This document shows, in pieces, positions 1 through 6,381 of a DNA stretch of 16,041 bases. Below the pieces are notes generated by a model. That model saw only the letters and a program-made list of their open reading frames with translations, searched no databases and was not told the origin of the DNA. The DNA is from Coriobacteriaceae bacterium (lineage in GTDB: Bacteria; Actinomycetota; Coriobacteriia; Anaerosomatales; SLCP01). The position numbers and the translations under genes were made by a program. The stretch is from contig PWVH01000151.1 of the NCBI GenBank assembly GCA_003563465.1, positions 1-16,041 of the forward strand, written 5' to 3'. Each line of letters opens with the position of its first letter. Position 1 is the stretch's first letter.

Positions 1-603
1 GTCGAGGGCCGCAAGACCCGGGTCGAATGGGCCCGTGCAGTCGCAGAAGTCCTTGAGGACACCCCTCTGATTGTCGGCGGCGGCATCTCGACACTAGAAG
101 ACATGGAGGAACTCTTCGAGGTGGGCGTAAGCAAGGTCTCGGTGAACAGCGCCGCTGTTCGCAGGGAAGAACTCGTACGAGAAGCTTCGGACGCTTTCGG
201 CTCGGAGCGGATAGTTGTTGCTATCGACGGCCGCAGAGAAGACTCCGTGCCCTCAGGTTTCGAGGTGGTGGTGAGTGGGGGCCGGAAGCCCACCGGGATC
301 GACTGTGTCGAATGGGCCGTCCGTTGCGAGTCTTTAGGTGTAGGCGAGATTCTGCCTACCAGCATGGATGGAGACGGCACGCTGGCTGGCTACGACATCC
401 CTTTCACGAGAGCGATCGCCAGCGCGGTATCCGTGCCGGTTATCGCCTCCGGTGGCGCCGGGAAGCTCGAGCATTTCCGCGAAGGCGTGGTAAAAAGTAA
501 GGCCTCGGCGCTGCTCGCTGCCTCAGTCTTCCACTTCAGGACCCTGACGGTGCGGCAGGTCAAGGAGTACCTGGCGGACAAAGGTATACCGGTCCGGCTC
601 TAG
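1..603 (+). CDS. hisF: Imidazole glycerol phosphate synthase cyclase subunit HisF (5' partial)
   Basis: HisF takes ammonia from the HisH glutaminase and converts PRFAR to imidazole glycerol phosphate and AICAR, in the histidine pathway in the cytoplasm. The frame is open from base 1, so the N-terminus lies outside the window; compared with the roughly 250-residue family, about 50-55 residues, including the first catalytic Asp, are missing. Visible family motifs, in order, are EGRKTR, the phosphate loop VGGGI, KVSVNSAAV, VVAID with the second catalytic Asp, GGRKPTGID, TSMDGDGT..GYD, VIASGGAGKLEHF and LAASVFHF. Two small departures are MDGDGT, where MDRDGT is usual, and a serine in KASALLAAS where an acidic residue is common. 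No hisI follows on this strand; the next gene is convergent and its stop interlocks with this one. Function is secure; HisA is excluded by the GGRKPTGID and SVFHF motifs. Confidence 0.96.
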   Translation, partial: VEGRKTRVEWARAVAEVLEDTPLIVGGGISTLEDMEELFEVGVSKVSVNSAAVRREELVREASDAFGSERIVVAIDGRREDSVPSGFEVVVSGGRKPTGIDCVEWAVRCESLGVGEILPTSMDGDGTLAGYDIPFTRAIASAVSVPVIASGGAGKLEHFREGVVKSKASALLAASVFHFRTLTVRQVKEYLADKGIPVRL

Positions 604-905
604 AGCTTTCCCTGCTCGATACCGATATCGCTGGGCTCCAATACCTTGAAGACCTTATCGTGCTCGCGTGCGTGTTCGACCACTTCGAGCCCTACATCCT
701 GGCCAGCGTCGGCGCGAGACACCTTCTCGTGTTCGATCTCCATGGAGACGACGTCCTGCTCGAAATCGCTCGTGTGACCGAGGATGTGTATTCGGTCTCC
801 GAGACTGAGCGGAGCGGTCAGGTGCACTCCTGCTACACCGAGGTGGGTCCAGTAGTGCGTTACGACCCCGACTTCCTTCTCGCCCATGGGCACTTGTTCC
901 TGCAT
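600..905 (-). CDS. EF-Tu domain-2-like translation factor-like protein
   Basis: A 101-residue soluble protein made of little more than one beta-barrel of the EF-Tu domain 2 type, with no G domain. The recognisable core is VGVVTHYW...GVAGVHL, then LGDRIHILGHTSDFEQDVVSMEIEHEKV, then AGQDVGLEV and DKVFKV. This matches small 'translation elongation factor-like' proteins of roughly 75-85 residues known from archaea and anaerobic bacteria. Their role is not established; in full-size factors this barrel contacts tRNA or the ribosome. About a dozen residues after the core (LEPSDIGIEQGKL) look like a tail. The ATG at 905 has GAGGGG upstream. A second in-frame ATG at 887, preceded by AGGAA, gives a 95-residue form that fits family N-termini better, so the start is uncertain. 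The stop interlocks with that of hisF. Confidence 0.85.
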   Translation of the reverse strand: MQEQVPMGEKEVGVVTHYWTHLGVAGVHLTAPLSLGDRIHILGHTSDFEQDVVSMEIEHEKVSRADAGQDVGLEVVEHAREHDKVFKVLEPSDIGIEQGKL

Positions 906-1177
906 CGTCTACACCCCTCTCGTGACGTTTCCTCCTCGATTCAGTGTACCCCTGTGGCAGCAGACTCGGTACGGAGGGTTCTTGCGCTCGACCCGGGCAA
1001 GATCGAGTAGTCTGAAGCGGACCATGCCGAGAAACCACTCGTAGCGTTACACGGGGGCATCCTAGAAAAGAGGGCAGGTCCTTCTCAGATGCTTGCAATG
1101 CGACGGGGTCTTAAGGGCATAGTTGTACCGGTGATCGTACCGGCGATCGAGGGGATCGGCTCAAGACGGGAGAAGGT
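906..1177. promoter_or_regulatory. 272-bp divergent spacer with candidate promoter and 12-bp tandem repeat
   Basis: This spacer must carry the promoters of the minus-strand EF-Tu-like gene and the plus-strand flavodoxin gene. For the flavodoxin, TTGCAA at 1093-1098 and CATAGT at 1118-1123 (19-bp spacing) form a weak sigma70-like pair. The tandem repeat at 1125-1148 would then lie over the transcription start, where a repressor site is plausible. On the minus strand TACACT (955-950 read leftwards) is a possible -10 without a good -35. A GAGGAGG at 937-931 on the minus strand has no start codon at a usable distance. An open 30-codon frame (1089-1181) lies inside the spacer and is listed separately. 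No terminator hairpin or tRNA was found. Confidence 0.3.
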
Positions 1178-1181
1178 ATGA
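1089..1181 (+). CDS. Possible 30-residue leader peptide overlapping the flavodoxin start
   Basis: This reading frame starts with ATG at 1089 (second ATG at 1098) and its TGA overlaps the ATG of the flavodoxin gene as ATGA, the usual sign of translational coupling. The peptide has a basic N-terminus (LAMRRGLKG), a hydrophobic centre (IVVPVIVPAIEGIG) and a charged end (SRREKV). The tandem DNA repeat at 1125-1148 encodes the VPVI-VPAI part. The upstream AGG (1076-1078) is a poor ribosome site, 10 bases from the ATG. It may be chance: the same frame is open from 1011 without an earlier start. It is included because the four-base overlap is specific, but it should be treated as unproven. Confidence 0.2.
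   Translation: MLAMRRGLKGIVVPVIVPAIEGIGSRREKV
1125..1148. repeat. 12-bp tandem direct repeat upstream of flavodoxin gene
   Basis: Two adjacent copies, GTACCGGTGATC and GTACCGGCGATC, differ at one base. Each copy is roughly one helical turn long, so a dimeric regulator could bind both on the same face. The first copy contains the palindrome ACCGGT. It ends 29 bases before the flavodoxin ATG. A regulatory role is inference; replication slippage is the alternative. Confidence 0.6.
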
Positions 1182-1681
1182 GCAGCATTCTGGTGGTATA
1201 CGCGACCAAGTCCGGCTGTACCTTCGGAGTGGCCGAACGCATAGGGGCAGCGCTCGCCTCCAAGGGCGCGCAAGTGGACGTGGTTTCGGTAGAGGATGCT
1301 CCGGATCCGGCAGACTATGATGGCGTCGTCGTCGGAAGCGGAATCCGTGTCGGTCAGTGGCATGCCGCGGCCAAGGAGTGGGTGACGGCGAATGCCGCCG
1401 CTCTCAAGGCGCGTCCTACCGCGTTCTACGTTGCGTGCATGACGATGGCTGCCGAACCGGAGAAGATCGAAGAGGTACGTGCGTACTCTGACCCGATAAT
1501 CGAGGAGTCGGGCGTCAAACCTGTCGACATAGGTTTGTTCGCCGGCTGGTTCGAGCCGAAGAAGTTCAATCTTGTCGAGCGTGCCGTGCTGAAGGCCCTG
1601 AAGACGCCCCAGGGCGACTACCGCGACTGGGACGCGATCGAAGCCTGGGCCGAGGAGGTCGCTCCTAAGCTTGGAGCGTGA
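1178..1681 (+). CDS. Flavodoxin-domain protein, HemG-like
   Basis: A 167-residue soluble flavodoxin-fold protein expected to bind FMN. Residues 4-20 give the first beta strand and phosphate loop (VVYATKSGCT); VVVGSGIRVGQW near residue 50 is the flavin-contacting loop typical of the HemG branch (menaquinone-dependent protoporphyrinogen oxidase) rather than of short electron-carrier flavodoxins. The C-terminal TPQGDYRDWDAIEAWAEEV segment is a family feature. Many HemG-like flavodoxins in actinobacteria and anaerobes have no shown role in heme synthesis, so the substrate is open. The ATG at 1178 is preceded by GGGAGAAGG. The next gene on the strand, 116 bases on, encodes a predicted bis-heme membrane protein, which suggests that the flavodoxin passes electrons to or from the membrane. 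Flavin binding is well supported; the physiological reaction is not. Confidence 0.88.
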   Translation: MSSILVVYATKSGCTFGVAERIGAALASKGAQVDVVSVEDAPDPADYDGVVVGSGIRVGQWHAAAKEWVTANAAALKARPTAFYVACMTMAAEPEKIEEVRAYSDPIIEESGVKPVDIGLFAGWFEPKKFNLVERAVLKALKTPQGDYRDWDAIEAWAEEVAPKLGA

Positions 1682-1797
1682 CGCGGTCGAGCTCGATTGG
1701 GGTGGGTAGAGATAGGGAGAGCGGCCTGCTGTTGCAAGAGGGCCGTTCGTCGCAAAGAGCGCCGTGGCTGCGCCGAGATCTCTGAAGGGACCGTCGT

Positions 1798-2304
1798 ATG
1801 GCGGAGGAGAGCCGAAGGAAAGAGTTCCCAGCGCTGGCCCTGCTGATCGTCGCGGCCACGCTTGCGCTCATGATCGCCGTCGGCACTCGTGTCCTCGATT
1901 TGCGTTCCTTTATCGGCCCATGGGCTCTTCACCACTGGGCCGGTTGGGCCGGAGCGGCCTTCATTGCCGCGTATACGCCTCTCTTCTACGTGTTGAAGAA
2001 GCGAAACAGAGACCTCCTGAGCGCTTTGCTGAGAGTTCACGTGTTCGGGGGGCTGCTTGCCGTCTCGATGGTCTCGGTGCATTTCTCGCATCACGTAACC
2101 AGGCCTGCGGAGTTCTATCCAGATCTGGGAACGGGAGTGATACTCTACGCTGCCATGGCGCTCTCGGCGATCACCGGCCTGGCGATGCGTTACCGGATAG
2201 CCCAAAGAGGTATGCGCGAATGGCGTCTTCTGCACACCGGCGCTGCAGTGACCTTCTATCTGGCCATCGTCGTGCATGTCCTTGTGGGCTTGGGCCTGTT
2301 GTAG
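1798..2304 (+). CDS. Ferric-reductase-like bis-heme b membrane protein
   Basis: A 168-residue protein with about five predicted membrane helices (near residues 11-30, 44-66, 80-100, 113-131, 147-168) and no soluble FAD or NAD domain. Histidines sit as H81-X13-H95 in the third helix and H146-X13-H160 in the fifth. This doubled spacing is the established signature of the ferric reductase/NADPH oxidase/YedZ membrane domain, in which two histidine pairs hold two stacked b hemes and carry electrons across the membrane. Further histidines at 45, 46, 98 and 99 could take part. AAGGGA precedes the ATG at 1798. The flavodoxin gene lies directly upstream on the same strand and could supply the flavin that other family members carry as a fused domain. 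That partnership and the final electron acceptor are inferred. Cytochrome b561 is a less likely alternative. Confidence 0.75.
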   Translation: MAEESRRKEFPALALLIVAATLALMIAVGTRVLDLRSFIGPWALHHWAGWAGAAFIAAYTPLFYVLKKRNRDLLSALLRVHVFGGLLAVSMVSVHFSHHVTRPAEFYPDLGTGVILYAAMALSAITGLAMRYRIAQRGMREWRLLHTGAAVTFYLAIVVHVLVGLGLL

Positions 2305-2343
2305 AACGGACGAAGGTCGCGACAGGAGAACAGGGGGTGCCGT

Positions 2344-2880
2344 ATGACCGCGAAGATGATTCACGGGATCACGATGGAGGCGGTGCGCGGCGACATCGCA
2401 AGCCAGCCCGACATCGACGCCGTCGTCAATGCGGCGAACGCGCGATTGCGTAGAGGCGGCGGGGTCGCTGGGGCAATTCACAGGGCGGCGGGTCCAGGTC
2501 TGGAACGCGAGGCTAAGCCGCTTGCGCCAATACGGCCCGGTGATGCCGTTATCACCGGCGCGCACGACCTGCCGAACCGCTACGTCGTTCATTGCCTTGG
2601 TCCGGTTTACGGTCGGGACGAGCCGGCCGCAGAACTGCTGGCCTCGTGCTATCACAATGCACTGAGGCTCGCCGAGGACAACGCGATCCGCTCGATCGCC
2701 TTCCCGGCGATCTCGGCCGGCGCGTTCGGGTATCCGTTCGAAGAGGCGGCCCAAGTCGCTCTAGACACGGTCCTCGGCGAGGTAGGAGAACTCTCTTCGG
2801 TGAAACAAATCAGATTCGTACTGTTCGGCGAGGAAGATCTGCGAATCTACGAGAAGCTTCTCGAGCGTCGAGACGACTGA
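2344..2880 (+). CDS. Macrodomain protein (ADP-ribose binding, possible deacylase)
   Basis: A single macrodomain of 178 residues that would bind ADP-ribose or O-acetyl-ADP-ribose in the cytoplasm. Motifs in order are VVNAANARLRRGGGVAGAIHRAAG (residues 27-50), GDAVITGAHDLPNRYVVHCLGPVY (66-89) and FPAISAGAFGYPFEEAAQVA (120-139). In the MacroD/YmdB branch the glycine stretch is followed by VDGAIH with a catalytic Asp; here it reads VAGAIH, so that Asp is alanine at residue 42. This resembles the AF1521-like branch, so hydrolytic activity may be weak or use a different mechanism. AGGGGG six bases before the ATG at 2344 supports the start; 39 bases separate it from the membrane protein gene upstream. 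No partner ADP-ribosyltransferase is in the window, which argues against a toxin-antitoxin pair here. Confidence 0.92.
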   Translation: MTAKMIHGITMEAVRGDIASQPDIDAVVNAANARLRRGGGVAGAIHRAAGPGLEREAKPLAPIRPGDAVITGAHDLPNRYVVHCLGPVYGRDEPAAELLASCYHNALRLAEDNAIRSIAFPAISAGAFGYPFEEAAQVALDTVLGEVGELSSVKQIRFVLFGEEDLRIYEKLLERRDD

Positions 2881-2922
2881 AAGATCGCAGTGACGCAAAA
2901 CGCCTCGCCGCGAACGGTCCTG

Positions 2923-4095
2923 CTATCCTCGGGTAAGGGCGATCCTCAGCCGCCAAGTGCCCAACGCGATCACCACCGCGGCGAACCCGGCGAGCACTGC
3001 CAGTTGAGGCAGGATGTCGGAAACGGTTCCACCGTAGAGGACGAGCTGCTCGAACGCCGAGATTCCCCACGCATGCGGCGTTGCGTGAGCGACCTGGTAG
3101 AGCGTCGGCGAGAACATCCGCATAATCGAGAGCGGCACCATCGCCCCTCCCAAGGCGCCCATGCCGATGCCGATCATGACGCCCACGCCCTCGGCCTGCT
3201 GGTATCTCTTGAAGACAGCTCCCATGAGCATGCCCACTCCACCGGCCCCCAGGGCGAACAGGAGGAAGATGGCGGCCGCGCCGATAGGGTCACCCCAGTT
3301 CACTCCGAACATCAGCGACGTGCCCGAGATGATGATGATTCCCTGGAACACCGCGACTGCCACTCGGCCGAGCAGCTCCCCGCCGAGGACTGTCCCCATC
3401 GAGATCGGAGTGGACAGCATTCGCGTGGAGACCCCTAGTTGCCGGGATTCTATGAGAGCCGCCGAGCCCGTCGTGGAAGTGATGAACACGAAGAGCAGAA
3501 GCTGGGAGTAGGCGCCAAGATCGAAGCGGCCCATCTCCTGAAACGCCGACGGTTCGCCGACAGCTTGCTGTTCTATCGTCAGGCCTTGGGTCTCGGCGGC
3601 CAGCTCCTCGGCCATCCGGAGTGCTTCGGCGAAATCGGAACCCGCGCTTTCCCGAGCGAAGGTCGCAGCCCGCAGAATCGCGCCTTGCTCCGTCACCACA
3701 GCATCGACGGTGTTGCGCAGCGCCTGTGCGGAGGCCTCTGGCCGAGCCACGAAGTCCACCGTGGCCTCTTCGCCGTCGCGCAACGCCTGGTCGAAGCCTC
3801 TCGGGATGAGAACGCCGGCCTCAAGCTCGCCGCGTTCGACAGCGAGTACGAGGGCGTCGCGGTCGTCGTAGGCGGTAGTCACCACGCCGCTGATACCTCT
3901 GATGCGCCTGCTCAGGTCCTCACCGAGTTCGCCGGAGCCCACGTCGACGACGCCTACCCGCGAATCAAAGGCGCCACCGAAGGCCGAACCCAGAACCAGT
4001 ATGAGCAGCAGAGGCATCAGAAAGACGAAGAAGATGTTCGTCCGGTCCCTGAGCAGGCGCCTGATGCTGTTGCCGGCGATGACGAAAAGCCTCAT
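2923..4095 (-). CDS. ABC-2 type transporter permease (second permease)
   Basis: A 390-residue membrane subunit of an ABC exporter. It has one helix near residues 20-38 (NIFFVFLMPLLLILVLGSAF), a large extracytoplasmic domain to about residue 200, then a bundle of about five helices, the plan of ABC-2/ABC2_membrane_3 permeases. The ATG at 4095 overlaps the TGA of the upstream permease gene as ATGA (4092-4095), which fixes the start and indicates translational coupling; the frame continues open upstream to 4512 but that part is arginine-rich and antisense-like in composition. It ends 42 bases from the convergent macrodomain gene, with no clear terminator hairpin between them. It pairs with the preceding permease as a likely heterodimer. 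The substrate cannot be read from the sequence. Confidence 0.92.
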   Translation of the reverse strand: MRLFVIAGNSIRRLLRDRTNIFFVFLMPLLLILVLGSAFGGAFDSRVGVVDVGSGELGEDLSRRIRGISGVVTTAYDDRDALVLAVERGELEAGVLIPRGFDQALRDGEEATVDFVARPEASAQALRNTVDAVVTEQGAILRAATFARESAGSDFAEALRMAEELAAETQGLTIEQQAVGEPSAFQEMGRFDLGAYSQLLLFVFITSTTGSAALIESRQLGVSTRMLSTPISMGTVLGGELLGRVAVAVFQGIIIISGTSLMFGVNWGDPIGAAAIFLLFALGAGGVGMLMGAVFKRYQQAEGVGVMIGIGMGALGGAMVPLSIMRMFSPTLYQVAHATPHAWGISAFEQLVLYGGTVSDILPQLAVLAGFAAVVIALGTWRLRIALTRG

Positions 4096-5297
4096 CGGCT
4101 CACCGCCCGATCGAGGAACACCCATGCGGCGGCGCCCGTGACCAGTCCGAAGGCGAGTAACGCGCCTACAGAAGGCAATACGTCGGCCACTCGGCCACCT
4201 TGCAGGTCGCCGAGCCCTCGGAGGAACCAGGCGTGCGGAGTGAGCAGGCTCAACCGGGCCATGAGTCCCCCGGCGTGTGACACGGAGAAAAACGTTCCGC
4301 CGAGAAACGCCAGCGCTATCGAGATGATCGCCTGGAAGTTGCCCGCCTGGTCCTGAGTCTTGGCGGTTGCGGCGACTACTGCAAGGATTCCCATCGCGGA
4401 GAAGACCACAGCGACGACGAGCGCGGCAACACCGAGCGGGTGTCCCCACTCTGCGCCGAGCAGCGCTGTCGTAGCGATGACGAGAACGGTCATGCTCACG
4501 ATGCCGAGGCAAAACGACGTGAGCGCTTTGCCGGCGATTATCGAGTGCTGTGGAATGGGAGCGGCGAGCAGGCGATGCATCGTTCCGATCCGCTTCTCCT
4601 CCAAAAGCCCGCTGACGCCGAACGACACCGTGAAGAAGAGGAAGAAGACCGACATCCCCGCGGCCATGTAGGTCGTTGCGTCGAGCTGTCTGGTCGACGC
4701 GCTCACATCTTCCAGCGAAACCGGGCTGCCGGTCCGTGCGGCAGCTTCAGCGAGCATCCCTAGGGACTCGGGGTCGGCCTGCTCGTCACGTGGCATGGCG
4801 GTTCGCACGGCGAGTTCGATAGCTCCCAGCTCCGCGGAGAACCCCTGTGCTATCGAATAGGCCACCTCGGCGGCGAGCGGAGAGCCAGCGGCCCCGAGTA
4901 CCGTGATCTCTCCGCCGCGTCCGGACAGCACGCTTTCGGAGAGGTTTTCGGGAATCAAGAAGGCCGCGTCTGCACTGTCTTCGGCGTCGGCCGCGAACAC
5001 GTCGGAGCTGGCTTCGACCTGCTCTTCGGCGACGGAGACCGAGTCGAGTGCGCGGGCGGTCGCGATGCCTTCACCCTCTATGCTCTCGAGCGCCTCGCGA
5101 AACGCCTCTGCTATCGGGCCGCCGTCCTCGTCCACGATCACGTACTCTGCATGAAAGGTAGCCTGCTGGATCGGGTTGAAGATGAAGCTGAAGACAAAGG
5201 CGAGGCCGAGTGGCGCTACCACTCCATAGAGCAGCGCAGACTTGTCGCGGAGCCGCTGACGGAGATCCTTTCTTGCGATGAGGAAGGCCGTTCGCAC
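4092..5297 (-). CDS. ABC-2 type transporter permease (first permease)
   Basis: A 401-residue ABC-2 permease with the same plan as its downstream partner. The cytoplasmic N-terminus (IARKDLRQRLRDKSAL) leads into a helix near residues 22-42, a large extracytoplasmic domain rich in Glu, Ala and Ser follows to about residue 205, and about five helices occupy the rest. The phrase VSGLLEEKRIGTMHRLLAAP after the second helix is the coupling segment typical of this family, contacting the ATPase. The GTG start at 5297 lies one base after the TGA of the ATPase gene, and the stop overlaps the start of the next permease, so all three are probably one transcript with coupled translation. The two permeases differ considerably in sequence, suggesting an old duplication. 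Drug, lipid or ion efflux are all possible. Confidence 0.93.
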   Translation of the reverse strand: MRTAFLIARKDLRQRLRDKSALLYGVVAPLGLAFVFSFIFNPIQQATFHAEYVIVDEDGGPIAEAFREALESIEGEGIATARALDSVSVAEEQVEASSDVFAADAEDSADAAFLIPENLSESVLSGRGGEITVLGAAGSPLAAEVAYSIAQGFSAELGAIELAVRTAMPRDEQADPESLGMLAEAAARTGSPVSLEDVSASTRQLDATTYMAAGMSVFFLFFTVSFGVSGLLEEKRIGTMHRLLAAPIPQHSIIAGKALTSFCLGIVSMTVLVIATTALLGAEWGHPLGVAALVVAVVFSAMGILAVVAATAKTQDQAGNFQAIISIALAFLGGTFFSVSHAGGLMARLSLLTPHAWFLRGLGDLQGGRVADVLPSVGALLAFGLVTGAAAWVFLDRAVSR

Positions 5298-5298
5298 G

Positions 5299-6252
5299 TC
5301 AGTCCCTCAAGGCTCGTCCGGTCAGGTGCAGAAAGACCGATTCGAGGTCGGGCTCGTCGACATCGACGCTTGCGACAGCAACGCCAGACGCCGTGATGAT
5401 TCCGAGGATCTCCGCAAGAGAGTCTGCTGCTCGATCGGCGATCACGTCGATGCCGTCGGCGCTTGCTGCAGCCTTCCTCACGCCGTCGAGCCCGTGCACC
5501 GCGGCCGCCGCATCCTCTATGGCGCCGCTCGCACGCATGCGGATGCGGTCGTGTTTGCCGACCAGTTCGACCAGCTCGCGACGGGTGCCTTCTGCCACCA
5601 GTCTGCCGTGGTCGATGATGCCGATGCGGTCGCAGAGGCGCTCGGCCTCTTCCATGTAGTGCGTGGTGTAGAGCACTGCCATGCCCTCGGTGCTGAGGCT
5701 GGCGACGCTCTCGAGGATGGCGTTGCGGCTTTGGGGGTCCACGCCCACTGTGGGCTCGTCCAAGACGAGCAGTCGGGGAGCGTGCAGCAGGCCGATACCG
5801 ATGTTCAGCCTCCGCTTCATTCCGCCGGAGAACTCCTCCGATCTATCGTTGGCGCGATCGGCGAGGCCAATGATTCCGAGGATCTCGTCCACTCGCGCCT
5901 TGAGTTCCGAGCCGCCGATTCCGTACAGCCTCCCGAAGAAGGTGAGGTTCTCGCGCGCGGTCAGGTCCGGGTAGATGGCGATGTCTTGAGGTACGTAACC
6001 CACGGACCGCTTCGCATCCACGCTGCGCGACGTGAGCGGCTTGCCGTCGACTATGACCTCGCCTGCATCGCGCGCGAGCAAGCCGCAGATCATCGAGATC
6101 GATGTCGTCTTTCCCGCGCCGTTCGGGCCCAGAAGCCCGTACGTCTCTCCCTCGGCGATCTGGAAACCCACACCATCGACCGCGACAAGCTGGCCGAAGG
6201 ACTTGCGCAAACCACGACAGTCAAGAACCAGACCTTTGCCGCTCTCTCGCAC
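5299..6252 (-). CDS. ABC transporter ATP-binding protein (ABC-2/drug exporter type)
   Basis: The 317-residue ATPase that drives the exporter formed with the two permeases downstream. From the chosen start the motifs are Walker A GPNGAGKT (42-49), Q-loop GYVPQD (85-90), signature FSGGMKRR (141-148), Walker B LLVLDEP (161-167) and the switch His in TTHYMEEAE (about 198). The C-terminal 90 residues resemble the DUF4162-like tail common in DrrA/NatA-type ATPases, ending VFLHLTGRALRD. The frame is open to a TTG at 6273, but GTG at 6252 is preceded by AAAGGAG with five bases between, so I take 6252 as the start. The gene heads the minus-strand operon and is divergent from purB; the promoter must lie in 6253-6381. 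Family assignment is secure, the substrate is unknown. Confidence 0.95.
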   Translation of the reverse strand: MRESGKGLVLDCRGLRKSFGQLVAVDGVGFQIAEGETYGLLGPNGAGKTTSISMICGLLARDAGEVIVDGKPLTSRSVDAKRSVGYVPQDIAIYPDLTARENLTFFGRLYGIGGSELKARVDEILGIIGLADRANDRSEEFSGGMKRRLNIGIGLLHAPRLLVLDEPTVGVDPQSRNAILESVASLSTEGMAVLYTTHYMEEAERLCDRIGIIDHGRLVAEGTRRELVELVGKHDRIRMRASGAIEDAAAAVHGLDGVRKAAASADGIDVIADRAADSLAEILGIITASGVAVASVDVDEPDLESVFLHLTGRALRD

Positions 6253-6381
6253 GGGATCTCCTTTCGAGAGCAAGACGACCCCAGCTACGATAGCAGAGAG
6301 ACGAGCCGGACTGGAGTACCTGTCTTTCCTCAGCGATAATGGCTTCGCACCCGCCCGTCGACCTCGGAGGAGCCGACACTT
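6253..6381. promoter_or_regulatory. Divergent spacer between ABC exporter operon and purB
   Basis: This 129-bp spacer drives two operons. On the plus strand GATAAT (6335-6340) is a plausible -10 element 41 bases before purB, with only a weak -35 (TGGAGT at 6312-6317, 17-bp spacing). The purB ribosome site GGAGGAG (6366-6372) is strong, nine bases before the ATG. On the minus strand TATCGT (read from 6291 leftwards) is a possible -10 for the exporter, without a clear -35. No purine-type or T-box riboswitch fold was evident by eye. These assignments rest on consensus matches only. Confidence 0.3.

Noticed and set aside
1618..2754. Open frame of 378 codons on the minus strand across flavodoxin, bis-heme and macrodomain genes
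   Set aside because: It runs across three recognisable genes and two spacers on the other strand, is Arg/Ser-rich and low in hydrophobic order, and has no ribosome site.
2344..2880. DarTG-type toxin-antitoxin pair based on the macrodomain
   Set aside because: No ADP-ribosyltransferase (DarT-like) gene is adjacent; the neighbours are a heme membrane protein and an ABC permease.
2881..2922. Bidirectional terminator between the macrodomain gene and the ABC permease
   Set aside because: This is where one would be expected, but no stem longer than a few bases and no T/A runs are present.
4096..4512. N-terminal extension of the second ABC permease
   Set aside because: The extension is Arg/Pro-rich and overlaps the first permease in another frame; ATG at 4095 in the ATGA overlap gives the family N-terminus.
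6253..6273. TTG start seven codons upstream for the ABC ATPase
   Set aside because: GTG at 6252 has AAAGGAG at ideal spacing, which lies inside the putative extension.
5278..6339. Long open frame (353 codons) on the plus strand opposite the ABC ATPase gene
   Set aside because: It is antisense to a gene with all ABC ATPase motifs; composition is rich in His, Asp, Ala and Arg as expected for a GC-rich shadow frame, and no family motif is visible.
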